DNA of 64,000 bases, from positions 62,001-126,000 of the forward strand of contig NZ_PYWI01000009.1 in assembly GCF_003049575.1 (NCBI RefSeq), read 5' to 3'. How positions within the stretch are numbered: the first letter of the stretch is position 1; every line of letters starts with the position of its first letter. This document shows, in pieces, positions 55,354 to 63,916 of this stretch. The notes under the pieces were generated by a model. The model worked only from the letters and a program-made list of their open reading frames with translations. It did not search any database and was not told where the DNA came from. This DNA is from Lysinibacillus parviboronicapiens (GTDB lineage: Bacteria; Bacillota; Bacilli; Bacillales_A; Planococcaceae). Both the position numbers and the translations under genes were made by a program.

Positions 55354-57963
55354 TTAGTTCTTACTTCTTACGAACAACAGCTTATACCACTGATTAACTA
55401 AAAACGGCATACAAGACAAGCTATAAATTAAGCCTAATTGTGCACCACTTAAGGTAGCCACCTCGAACATACCTGTAAGCGATGGCACAAATAATACTAA
55501 ATGTAGACATAAAAAACCAATTAAAAACGCTAGCCACGTATATTTATTAGAAAATAAGCCGATTGTAAACAGCGATTCTTTCGATCGAGAGTTAAAGCCA
55601 TGGACTAGTCGTGACAAACATAAGGTTGTAAAGGCCATGGTAGTTGCCGTTAGTGTATCTCCAGTTGACAATCCTATACGAAAAGCAATGATTGTAGAGA
55701 TAGCAATTAATAGTCCTTCAAGCACTACTTGTGTAGTAAATGTTTTATTTAATAATGGTGTGCGAATATTCCGAGGCTTGTCCTTCATGGTCTTTTTATT
55801 ATGTGGCTCTAAACCGATTGCAATCGCCGGCAAACTATCAGTAAGTAAGTTAATAAATAATAAATGTACGGGTGCAAAAGGAACTGGTAAGCCTAATACG
55901 GTTGCATATAATACAACAAAAATCGCACCGGCATTACCTGATAATAAGAATAGAATAGCATTTTTAATGTTTGTATAGAGACTTCTTCCATTCGAAATAG
56001 CTTTGACAATTGTTGAAAAATTATCATCCATTAAGATCATCGAAGAAGCATCTTTTGCTACCTCAGTGCCGGTAATGCCCATTGCCACACCGATATCAGC
56101 TTGTTTTAAGGCAGGGCCATCATTAACTCCATCCCCGGTCATAGCAACTACATTGCCTTTTTCCTGCCAAGCTTTAACGATACGAATTTTTTGCTCTGGT
56201 GTTACTCGTGCGTAGACAGAGAGCTGTGGAACGATTTCTTGTAGTTGTTGATCTGTTAACCCTTCAATTTCATATCCTTCAATCGCTTCTGATGGCTCTT
56301 TTAAAATACCAATTTGTTTAGCAATAGCGGTTGCAGTGATTTTATGATCGCCAGTAATCATAACGGGTTTAATACCAGCTTTTATGCAGTTTTCAACCGC
56401 TTCTTTCGATTCTTTTCTTGGAGGATCCATCATGGCCATCAATCCGACGAAAATTAAATTTCTTTCAGCTTCTACATTCATCGTTTGTTTGGGCATGATC
56501 TCTTTGTAAGCAATTGCTAGTACTCTCAAACCATTCATAGAAAAATTACGATTCACTTCTTCAATTTTTTTACGATGTTCTGCCGTAATATCAAGTATCC
56601 CGCTAGAAGTTTGGATTTTTACAATTTTAGATAGCAGAACATCTAATGCACCTTTAGTAATCATAATATTTTTTTGATTGATGAGATTTACTGTACTCAT
56701 TAGCTTTCTGTCTGAATCAAATGGAAGCTCTGCCACTCTTGGATAGTGCTTTCTGACGATTAATTCCTCAAAACCATACTGCTTCCCTAATTTCACGAGT
56801 GCTATTTCAGTTGCGTCACCTATTTCTTTTTGATCGCTTTCCAAGGCATTATTACATAATAGTGCCTTTAAAATAAGATCTTTTTCAATTGCATTTTCTG
56901 TATGTAGTTGATCATGCGGAATAACTTTTTGATCAACATATACTTGTTGAACAATCATTTTATTTTCGGTTAATGTCCCTGTTTTATCTGAACAAATAAC
57001 AGATACACTGCCCAAACTTTCAACAGCATAAAGCTTTCGTATGATGGCATTTTCTTTTGCCATTTTTTGAGTCCCAAAGGCCAGCACAATGGTAACAATG
57101 GAACTTAAAGCTTCCGGAATTGCTGCAACGGCAAGCGAAACCGCAAACATAAAAGATTCTACTAATTCGCGTCCTCGAATAAGGTCAATCGTAAAAATGA
57201 CGACACAAATCATCGTAATACCTAATGCTAATTTTTCCCCAAATTGATCTAGACTTATTTGTAGAGGTGTTTTTTTCTCTTTCGCCGTATCCAACAGGTT
57301 TGCAATTTTCCCTATTTCTGTTTCCATACCTATTGCAGTAACTACTACAGTCCCACGTCCATTGGTAACAAAACAGCCCGTGAATACCATATTTTTTTTA
57401 TCAGCTATCGTTACTTGCTGTACTTTAATGGGCGCTGTACTTTTTGCTACAGCCAATGATTCACCAGTCAATGAACTTTCATTTATATGCAAATTATAGC
57501 TTTCTAACAATCGCCCATCCGCATTAATATAATCGCCAGCCTCTAAAAAGAGAATATCTCCCACCACTATGTCCTTTGAAGGAATCTCTATTAGCTGATT
57601 ATTTCGCATCACTTTGGCAACGGAGGAAGTCAAAGCTTTTAGATTATCCAAAGACTGTTCCGCTTTGACATGTTGTACTGTGCCTAGGATTGCATTTAAA
57701 AAAACAACAATCATAATCACAATAGTACTCTCTACTTCACCTAATAGTAATGAAATAACGGCGGCAACCATTAATATAATGACTAATAAATCTTTAAACT
57801 GCCCAAAGAAAACAGCGAATGTGCTTGTTTTTTTCCCTTCCACTAATTTATTATATCCGTATACTTCTTGTCTCTTTTTGACGTCATCATCGCTCAATCC
57901 TTGATTTGTTACATTCAACCGTTCCATGACTTCGTCTGATAATTGTTGATGATATTCTGCCAT
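55354..57963 (-). CDS. Calcium-type P-type ATPase (P2)
   Basis: An 869-residue cation pump with ten membrane helices. LTGES (actuator loop, about 165), AAIPEALSSIV (ion site in helix 4), SDKTGTLTEN (phosphorylated Asp about 330), MTGDGVNDGPALK (hinge) and the NLLTDSLPAIAIG segment of helix 6 are all present. The PEAL and N-x-x-T-D patterns are those of bacterial Ca2+-ATPases such as LMCA1 and YloB. It would export Ca2+ using ATP. GAAGGGGAA precedes the ATG. Single-gene unit. Confidence 0.9.
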   Translation of the reverse strand: MAEYHQQLSDEVMERLNVTNQGLSDDDVKKRQEVYGYNKLVEGKKTSTFAVFFGQFKDLLVIILMVAAVISLLLGEVESTIVIMIVVFLNAILGTVQHVKAEQSLDNLKALTSSVAKVMRNNQLIEIPSKDIVVGDILFLEAGDYINADGRLLESYNLHINESSLTGESLAVAKSTAPIKVQQVTIADKKNMVFTGCFVTNGRGTVVVTAIGMETEIGKIANLLDTAKEKKTPLQISLDQFGEKLALGITMICVVIFTIDLIRGRELVESFMFAVSLAVAAIPEALSSIVTIVLAFGTQKMAKENAIIRKLYAVESLGSVSVICSDKTGTLTENKMIVQQVYVDQKVIPHDQLHTENAIEKDLILKALLCNNALESDQKEIGDATEIALVKLGKQYGFEELIVRKHYPRVAELPFDSDRKLMSTVNLINQKNIMITKGALDVLLSKIVKIQTSSGILDITAEHRKKIEEVNRNFSMNGLRVLAIAYKEIMPKQTMNVEAERNLIFVGLMAMMDPPRKESKEAVENCIKAGIKPVMITGDHKITATAIAKQIGILKEPSEAIEGYEIEGLTDQQLQEIVPQLSVYARVTPEQKIRIVKAWQEKGNVVAMTGDGVNDGPALKQADIGVAMGITGTEVAKDASSMILMDDNFSTIVKAISNGRSLYTNIKNAILFLLSGNAGAIFVVLYATVLGLPVPFAPVHLLFINLLTDSLPAIAIGLEPHNKKTMKDKPRNIRTPLLNKTFTTQVVLEGLLIAISTIIAFRIGLSTGDTLTATTMAFTTLCLSRLVHGFNSRSKESLFTIGLFSNKYTWLAFLIGFLCLHLVLFVPSLTGMFEVATLSGAQLGLIYSLSCMPFLVNQWYKLLFVRSKN

Positions 57964-58771
57964 TCGATTCCCCTTCCCGTGTGTAATTACTAGACTAGCA
58001 TGCTACTTCAAAAGAAACTGTCACTCTATAGCTTATTTCTATAGAGACTCATCCTGCTGCAATCAAAATTTAAATCAAAATAAAGGAAGAGATTAGTAAG
58101 GGCTTAGACATGTTCCAATAGTTAGCGGATCGGACCCATTACGATCACATGCTATTTGATAGCTATACTTCCTTACGCGTAGCACTCAAATATTGTGTTC
58201 TATCTACTCCGTAATACTTTATCTAACTCAATATTATTCCTTGTTCTATTCCAGTATGATAATAATCGATATAGAAATTTAAATATTTGTTATAGCGGTG
58301 ATATTTTTTAATATAGACGCACGACATCTAGCGAAAATATCAAGCTTTGTTTGTGCTTAACGGGAAGTAGTTATACAAATTACAATGCGTCTGTTTATGA
58401 AAAGACAAAAAAGACCAGCTTTACTAATGTCGCTGGCCCTGTTTTTAGCACATTGCATAGTTACACCAATATCTCCATGATTGGTTCTATCTATGTTCAG
58501 TATCCTTTTCAATTTTGACCGTTCTTTCGTTACATCCATTAATGCACTTTATCCTTTATCGCCACTTTTCCAGTCTTCACTAATCCCTTCACCACCGTGT
58601 TACTCTCTAAGGGCTTCTTCACAATCAGACATTCTGAAAGATTACAAGTTATCAATATAGGCAGAAGGTATTTTAACAGCTCTACGTGAAATAGGCATTC
58701 GTTTAATGCTACAACAGCACTAATCATATCCTGTACTAGTGACAAACATCTAAATTCATTCAGGAAAGGAT
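57964..58771. other. About 800 bp without a convincing gene
   Basis: Short minus-strand frames occur at 58357-58745, but the terminator hairpin at 58406-58438 lies inside one of them and neither has a good ribosome site. They are probably not genes. Confidence 0.4.
58406..58438 (-). terminator. Terminator-like hairpin
   Basis: GACCAGC and GCTGGCC pair over 12 nt, with a TTTTTT run for leftward transcripts. Confidence 0.55.
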
Positions 58772-58777
58772 GTAAAT

Positions 58778-59428
58778 ATTAGTTCCAATATTGATTACAC
58801 TTCACCTTCAGCGCAGTTCACATTTGATGTAAATAAAAGCCCACTTTTTAAAAAGGATAGTCAAAATTTCATCAATATTCTAGGTGTTGAACAGTTAAAC
58901 ACTCTTGAAAATGTGTCATTGCTAGATATTTTTCTTAGTACAAACAATGTAGTTGAGCCACATTACCATCAAAATGCTGGGGAACTTGTCTATTGTATTT
59001 CTGGGGCTGCAACAGTGTCTTTACTTAACCCTTTGACAAAACAAATTCAAAACTATCCAATTAGACCAGGGCAAGTTGCAAATGTGCCACAGGGCTGGTG
59101 GCATTATGAAATTGCTACAGCCGATAATACGCACTTACTTGCCATTTTTGATGCTCCCACACCTGAAGTCATTTTAGGTTCAGATATATTGAAATTTACG
59201 CCAGCTAATGTGATGGCACACACATATTGTTTAGATGAAAATCAGTGGAAGAAAACAATAGCTCCGATTGTACCAACAACTTATATTGGTCCTGCCAATC
59301 ATTGCAAAGGTGCCAATCAACATCAGACTTCTCCTAATCACATCAATCCTTATGGAAACGGCTATCACCAGCCGATGAACCCTTATCACTACCAATATCC
59401 CTATAGTTATCCATATGGGTCACAATAA
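58778..59428 (+). CDS. Oxalate-decarboxylase-like cupin with Tyr/His-rich tail; start codon unclear
   Basis: A single-cupin protein. EPHYHQNAGELVYCISGAAT and NVPQGWWHYEIA are the two metal-binding cupin motifs; the last 40 residues are rich in Tyr, His, Asn and Pro (NPYHYQYPYSYPYGSQ), like coat proteins. The open frame runs from 58754, and the text YTSPSAQFTFDVNKSPLFKK between 58793 and 58860 is clearly coding. But no ATG, GTG or TTG is in frame before GTG 58913, which would drop about 45 residues. GGAAAGGATG with an ATT at 58778 is the best fit; the nearby ATG is one base out of frame. So the start is either ATT or was lost by an indel. Confidence 0.6.
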   Translation: MSSNIDYTSPSAQFTFDVNKSPLFKKDSQNFINILGVEQLNTLENVSLLDIFLSTNNVVEPHYHQNAGELVYCISGAATVSLLNPLTKQIQNYPIRPGQVANVPQGWWHYEIATADNTHLLAIFDAPTPEVILGSDILKFTPANVMAHTYCLDENQWKKTIAPIVPTTYIGPANHCKGANQHQTSPNHINPYGNGYHQPMNPYHYQYPYSYPYGSQ

Positions 59429-59433
59429 TGTAC

Positions 59434-59467
59434 TGGCTGTAGCGCCTATTGCTACAGCTTTTTTTAT
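59434..59467 (+). terminator. Terminator of the cupin gene, ggctgtagcg family
   Basis: GGCTGTAGC and GCTACAGC pair over GCCTATT, followed by seven T. Confidence 0.85.
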
Positions 59468-59757
59468 GAGCAACTACATAAATAAATGATATTATTTTCG
59501 CTCGTCAGACAATCTTTTACATCCTATTGAAGCACACTTGAAATGTAATACTTATTTAATGACACCTCTACAATGCTTTTACCCAATCCACAAAAATACT
59601 AAGGTGATAACTAAAAATAAAAAGAAGCTTCATTCGTGCATTCTTTTATACACCACCCAAAAAAACCCTTTTTTTCGAAAAGTTGAATAAAATATATATT
59701 TATAGCCCATCCTATTCTCATATAAAAAAACTATAATAGAAATTAGGAAGTGTAACT

Positions 59758-60252
59758 ATGGCATATTTCAATGGAAATTTAACATCTCTATCATTACGTT
59801 TTAATGAGTTATTTACGATTTGGACACATCTCACTTTAAATAACGGCTATATCACTGCGAATCACTCGTTTTATAAGCATGCTTTGGATAAAGATTTGAG
59901 GGCTATCATTGTGGAGTTTATTGAAGTCTTGAAAGATGGCAATAAGCAATTAGAACAGTTACTAACAGAAAATCACATAGCTATTCCTCCTATGCCTCGT
60001 GAAAATCTCACGATGCAACTCCGTGATATTCGGGGCGTTAAAAAAGTTAACGATACAGATATCAGTGCAGTCTTATCCATGAATATCGCTTCTGCTTTAA
60101 TTGCTTCTACCCAAGCGATGGAAGCGTCTACTCAGACTAACTTAACTAAATTGTTTGGTCAATTTCATATGAAGAATGCCATACTTGGAGCAAAGTTAAT
60201 ACAACTTAGTAAAGATAAAGGTTGGTTGCCCGTCCCTACTACTATATCTTAA
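59758..60252 (+). CDS. DUF3231-like helical-bundle protein
   Basis: A 164-residue, almost wholly helical protein with an N-terminal LRFNELFTIWTHLTLNNGYI and a C-terminal repeat of the pattern. The length and the TANHSFYKHALDKDLRAIIV text fit one half of the DUF3231 (ferritin-like, CotF-related) family. Such proteins are often made in sporulating cells; the role is unknown. GGAAG precedes the ATG. A terminator follows. Confidence 0.6.
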   Translation: MAYFNGNLTSLSLRFNELFTIWTHLTLNNGYITANHSFYKHALDKDLRAIIVEFIEVLKDGNKQLEQLLTENHIAIPPMPRENLTMQLRDIRGVKKVNDTDISAVLSMNIASALIASTQAMEASTQTNLTKLFGQFHMKNAILGAKLIQLSKDKGWLPVPTTIS

Positions 60253-60288
60253 GCGTTTGTGCTAACTCACATAGATACAGAACTGTCA

Positions 60289-60320
60289 GTCGTCTCATTT
60301 TTCGAGACGGCTTGTTGTTG
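60289..60320 (+). terminator. Terminator of the DUF3231-like gene
   Basis: CGTCTC and GAGACG pair over a T-rich loop; the T-run is interrupted (TTGTTGTTG). Confidence 0.5.
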
Positions 60321-60428
60321 TTCGTGTCTCCTCCTAGGGTAATTGCATTAAGCAAACCTGATATTTCTATAAAGAAAAAGACTACCTAAAGGCAGCCCTA
60401 TGACATTTTCTAGTTATATTATTTTTCA

Positions 60429-60710
60429 TTATTTATCTCTGTTTGTTACTAATAAATAATCGAGCGCGCTCATTCTAGTGAGCTTGTGTGTAAATTTAAT
60501 GGCATCCGCTTTTGAATCGAATGTAAAGTTTTGGAGTTCGTCTGTTGGTATATATTGATCAGCGATTTTTCGTTTCAGTTTTCGTACAGATAAAATGTGT
60601 GAGTCCTCCTCATATAAGATAATAGCACCAACGTTTCGATAAAGCGTTTGGTCAATCGTCGCAACAATTTTCACATTCAATCCTTCAAATTCTGTTAAAT
60701 CTACCTGCAT
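60429..60710 (-). CDS. Hypothetical protein
   Basis: A 93-residue soluble protein with a beta-strand start (VKIVATIDQTLYRNVGAIIL) and a helical end. I do not recognise the family. GGAGG lies about 11 nt before the ATG. It stands alone between the DUF3231-like gene and pbuE. Confidence 0.55.
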   Translation of the reverse strand: MQVDLTEFEGLNVKIVATIDQTLYRNVGAIILYEEDSHILSVRKLKRKIADQYIPTDELQNFTFDSKADAIKFTHKLTRMSALDYLLVTNRDK

Positions 60711-60933
60711 TTATTTACCAGCCTCCCTCTACACTACATTCGATTCACAGCCAAACTAATCCTTCTTTTCTACTTAAAACCGACGATAAATCTGCTCTGT
60801 TCCTAGCAATTTTATAGCTGGGGGTACTTAAACTATATCTAGGTTAATGGCAATCTCTGTTCATTACCAAAAGACTTTTTTACCGCTAGTCCGCAATGAG
60901 GAACCAAAAAAACAATAAGCACAATGGTTTTAT

Positions 60934-62103
60934 TTAATTAGAAGTCGGGTTTTCTTGAGATAATGGTGCTCGTTTCAGTGAAAAAACAGCACATGCTAAT
61001 GCACATAAAACTAATACAGCACCAAAACTTGCTAAATCCATGACAGAACCTGTCATTGCAAACAATGCTCCACCAACTGCTGATCCTATGGATATACCGA
61101 TTTGTAAAGCCGCAGTATTTAAACTTTGTTGAATATCCGATGTTTGAGGGTCCGTTTGTATTAAATAGTTTTGTAAAGGCGGTGTAAGGGCCCAACTAAG
61201 TGCTCCCCACAATACTGTGACAATTAAAAAGAGCGGGAAAGCTATGATTGTATAAGGAATCGAAAATAGTACAATTGCGAATGTCGAAATAACAATTACA
61301 ATAGCTTTGCCAGAACCTAATTTGTCGCTTAACCATCCACCAATGGCATTGCCACTTACAGACGCGATACCAAATATAAGATAACAAATGCTTATCCAGG
61401 ATGAATTCAAATCAAATGCCTCTACTAAAAATGGTGTGAAATAAGCATAAAGCATATAATGACCAGCTAGCATAAATAACGTAGTCAAATGGGCACTCGA
61501 TATTTTTAAGTTTGCTAATGATTTAATTTGAACTTTTAAAGGTGTAACCTCTACCACTGGCATTTTTTCTAACAGTAAATAAATTAGTATCATTGAAACT
61601 GTTGATAGTAATCCTATCCCTAAGAAAACAGTACGCCAACCAAAGGCTTCTGTTATAAATATCCCCATTGGAACACCTATTACAAGGGAAGAACTGACCC
61701 CAATAAAAATAAGCCCCAGTGCTTTTGCGCGATGTCTTGGCTCTACAATTTTTGTTGTAATTGTGAGTGACAGAACAATCACCAATGCCGTACTCATTGC
61801 AGTTATGATTCTAGCAATCATCACTGTGAGGAATGTAGCACTGAAGAATGTCATAATATTGCCTAAAGTGAAAACCAATAAAGCAAGAAGATACAAGCGT
61901 TTCCTTTCCACTTTTGCCGTTATTGATAAAAGTACAGGAGCAGAAATGGCGTACACTAACGCAAAAATAGTAATGAGCTGCCCGGCTGTCGCTAACGATA
62001 CATTTAAATCATCTGCAATATTAGGTAGTATCCCACCTACAATTAACTCTACTAATCCGACTGCAAAAGTAGTAGCAGCCAGTATAAAAACTCTCCAATT
62101 CAT
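60934..62103 (-). CDS. pbuE: Purine efflux pump PbuE
   Basis: A 389-residue MFS protein of DHA1 type, close to B. subtilis PbuE (388 aa): AVGLVELIVGGILP in helix 1, TAKVERKRLYL in the 2-3 loop, ISSAHLTTLFMLAGHYMLYA and SDIQQSLNTAALQIGISIGS. PbuE exports adenine, hypoxanthine and guanine. The ATG at 62103 follows AGAAGGG by about 10 nt; a longer frame to 62130 is not needed. The leader carries a purine riboswitch and overlapping terminator, giving direct ligand control. Confidence 0.9.
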   Translation of the reverse strand: MNWRVFILAATTFAVGLVELIVGGILPNIADDLNVSLATAGQLITIFALVYAISAPVLLSITAKVERKRLYLLALLVFTLGNIMTFFSATFLTVMIARIITAMSTALVIVLSLTITTKIVEPRHRAKALGLIFIGVSSSLVIGVPMGIFITEAFGWRTVFLGIGLLSTVSMILIYLLLEKMPVVEVTPLKVQIKSLANLKISSAHLTTLFMLAGHYMLYAYFTPFLVEAFDLNSSWISICYLIFGIASVSGNAIGGWLSDKLGSGKAIVIVISTFAIVLFSIPYTIIAFPLFLIVTVLWGALSWALTPPLQNYLIQTDPQTSDIQQSLNTAALQIGISIGSAVGGALFAMTGSVMDLASFGAVLVLCALACAVFSLKRAPLSQENPTSN

Positions 62104-62148
62104 GAAAATCAACCCTTCTATTGCCTCCATCTTGTACGGGTTAATGAT

Positions 62149-62203
62149 AAAAAAATCCTGACTACAAAAATGAAAGCATAATTTTTGTAGTCAGGATTTT
62201 TAT
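62149..62203 (-). terminator. Riboswitch expression platform: intrinsic terminator
   Basis: Two arms (62149-62171 and 62181-62203) are perfectly complementary over more than 20 bp and end in a T-run on the leftward RNA, 45 nt before the pbuE start. The 5' arm includes the aptamer's P3 right strand, J3/1 and P1 right strand, so a folded aptamer and the terminator exclude each other. Confidence 0.85.
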
Positions 62204-62262
62204 GGTTCCTGGTAGAGACCCTCAATCCATATTATTGAGGTTATACATATCAAATTATTTTA
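62181..62262 (-). promoter_or_regulatory. Purine riboswitch aptamer, guanine-type base
   Basis: On the minus strand: J1/2 TATAAC; P2 CCTCAAT/ATTGAGG with loop AATATGG; J2/3 GTCTCTACC; P3 AGGA/TCCT with loop ACCATAAAAA; J3/1 GACTA. Each element matches the purine riboswitch consensus. U47, U51 and the loop bases are kept, and the base that reads the ligand (position 74) is C, as in guanine aptamers. P1 is interrupted: three pairs (TGT/ACA), an internal loop and an A/T helix (ATAATTT/AAATTAT). Before pbuE it should act as an on-switch, since the aptamer displaces the terminator. Confidence 0.88.
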
Positions 62263-62270
62263 CTTTAGCT

Positions 62271-62299
62271 ATATTAGCATATTGTATTTTTTCTTACAA
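62271..62299 (-). promoter_or_regulatory. Promoter of the pbuE leader
   Basis: TTGTAA, then 17 nt, then TAATAT on the minus strand, about 25 nt before the aptamer. Confidence 0.6.
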
Positions 62300-62444
62300 C
62301 ATTTTTTATACGCAAGGCTCATTATGATTCCGCTCCCTCTCCTAGAATTTCCCCCCGCAATGTCCTTTTTGCTAATATTGCTTATAATTTTCACAATTTG
62401 ACCATACATAAGTATATAAGAAGTTTTCATAGGGAGGTGATTGT

Positions 62445-62651
62445 TTGCGTATAGTCGGTTTAGTTTGTTATTTTTTAGGACTGTTTTACGGCGTGGAGCC
62501 AGTGTTAGAAGAATTTACGGCACAAGAACCAACTATTCATTTTCCCGTTGTGGACAAACAGCAAACCCCGATAAAAGAAACAGTCGAAAATGCCCATGTC
62601 TGTGTTCATTACCCCACTTATAAAGTGTGTACAGCATTATCTAAAAAATAA
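62445..62651 (+). CDS. Small exported hypothetical protein
   Basis: A 68-residue protein with a hydrophobic N-terminal segment (LVCYFLGLFYGVEPVLEEF) and a C-terminal part with two Cys (HVCVHYPTYKVCTALSKK). GGGAGGTGATTG lies before the TTG start, an excellent ribosome site. Unknown family. A strong terminator follows. Confidence 0.6.
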   Translation: MRIVGLVCYFLGLFYGVEPVLEEFTAQEPTIHFPVVDKQQTPIKETVENAHVCVHYPTYKVCTALSKK

Positions 62652-62656
62652 ATACT

Positions 62657-62702
62657 AAAAAGAGGTCAACTCAAGTTAAAATCTGAGTCGACCTCTTTTA
62701 TT
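62657..62702. terminator. Bidirectional terminator
   Basis: AAAAGAGGTC-ACTCA and TGAGT-GACCTCTTTTATT pair; it lies between the small exported gene and signal peptidase, which converge. Confidence 0.8.
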
Positions 62703-62750
62703 AAAAGTGTAGGTAATGAAGACTGTTAAAAAGTGTTGTTATCACTAAGA

Positions 62751-63308
62751 TTATTCTCGTCCAATATGAAAATGCTTGAACGGGTAAAGCGTTATTTTAG
62801 ATTCTCCATATACTGCATCTTTAGATATTAAACCGTAATGACGGCTATCATAGCTTTTCAAACGATTATCACCAAGCACAAAGTACATACCTTCCGGCAC
62901 TTTTTTCTGATCAACTAGTTCCTCTAAAGTAAAATTTTCTGTAGTACGTAATTGATTCGGATCATCTGTTTGGCGATTCACATAATCTTCTTGATAAGCT
63001 TTGCCATTTACATATAAAACATCGTCTTTCATTTCCACAGTATCCCCAGGTAGTCCAATTACACGTTTAATGTATAATTCATCCTCAGTTGGTGATTGGA
63101 AAACAATTTGGTCAAATCGTTCAATTTTACTTATTTTACTGACAATGATAATGTCCTTATCCTCATAAGTGGGATACATTGAAGCACCTTGTACTTTAAT
63201 GGGGGCAAATAAAAATTGTTTACACCCCAATACGACAAGAACTGTAATGACAATAATTTTAATGTAGGATAGTACTTCTTTTTTAAAATTCGTTTTTTCT
63301 TCTTGCAT
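62751..63308 (-). CDS. sipS: Signal peptidase I
   Basis: A 185-residue protein with one N-terminal anchor (about 15-34), GASMYPTYEDKD with the catalytic Ser (about 43), YIKRVIGLPGD with the catalytic Lys, and the late box GDNRLKSYDSRHYG. It cleaves Sec signal peptides at the outer face of the membrane. The ATG at 63308 follows GGGGA by about 7 nt. A longer start at 63413 would span the terminator of the upstream small gene and is rejected. Confidence 0.9.
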   Translation of the reverse strand: MQEEKTNFKKEVLSYIKIIVITVLVVLGCKQFLFAPIKVQGASMYPTYEDKDIIIVSKISKIERFDQIVFQSPTEDELYIKRVIGLPGDTVEMKDDVLYVNGKAYQEDYVNRQTDDPNQLRTTENFTLEELVDQKKVPEGMYFVLGDNRLKSYDSRHYGLISKDAVYGESKITLYPFKHFHIGRE

Positions 63309-63399
63309 GCTCATTCCCCGATACTGTTTTCTTATAGTATAGCATTTTCTATAAGAATAGTGACGCTTATCAGCCCAAAATGTTTCTAATTCATGAAAA

Positions 63400-63428
63400 A
63401 TAGACAAAGCCATAACAAGCTTTGTCTA
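63400..63428 (-). terminator. Terminator of the 36-residue membrane peptide gene
   Basis: AGACAAAGC and GCTTTGTCT pair on the minus strand, followed by ATTTTT. Confidence 0.75.
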
Positions 63429-63458
63429 CAGAGCATTCTATATTATTATTTTAGGATA

Positions 63459-63569
63459 TTAAGAATGGTTACTTTGTGTAGCAGAGTGATGCTGTTCGTT
63501 AAACAAATCTACTGCTAATACTATACCGATAGGCAATGCGATTGCCAATAAAATGGTACCTATCATCAT
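63459..63569 (-). CDS. Small membrane peptide, 36 residues
   Basis: The frame gives MMIGTILLAIALPIGIVLAV followed by DLFNEQHHSATQSNHS, one hydrophobic helix and a His/Ser/Asn tail. GGGAGTGAT lies 4-8 nt before tandem ATGs. A terminator follows. The clean ribosome site, helix and terminator make it a likely real gene of unknown role. Confidence 0.6.
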   Translation of the reverse strand: MMIGTILLAIALPIGIVLAVDLFNEQHHSATQSNHS

Positions 63570-63640
63570 TACTATCACTCCCTTAACCATCTGATATTTA
63601 TAGTATACACTAAATTTTCTGATATTTCAAACGAAACAAA

Positions 63641-63685
63641 AAAATCATTCAACTAGGCATGCATCCTACCTGAATGATTTTTTTA
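63641..63685. terminator. Bidirectional terminator
   Basis: AAAATCATTCA and TGAATGATTTTTTTA pair over a 19-nt loop. Confidence 0.75.
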
Positions 63686-63916
63686 GATTTACATGAAAAG
63701 TTTTAGACAAAGTAGTTGTAAGTTTCGCATAGCTGATTTGATTGGACTTTTTCGTACCTTACGTGTAGGTATATAGCTTTGCATGCAGTTATTTAGAGCT
63801 GTATACCTAAGCACCTGGGTCCTCCCATTCATGAAATTCCCTCCCCCATTAACAAAATTTACAGCATACTTTAATTGTCAGATCACACTATTGTTATTTA
63901 CAATTTTCAGTTTATT

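Noticed and set aside
58357-58745. Two adjacent minus-strand frames of 60-68 codons
   Set aside because: A terminator hairpin lies inside one, and neither has a ribosome site or recognised text.
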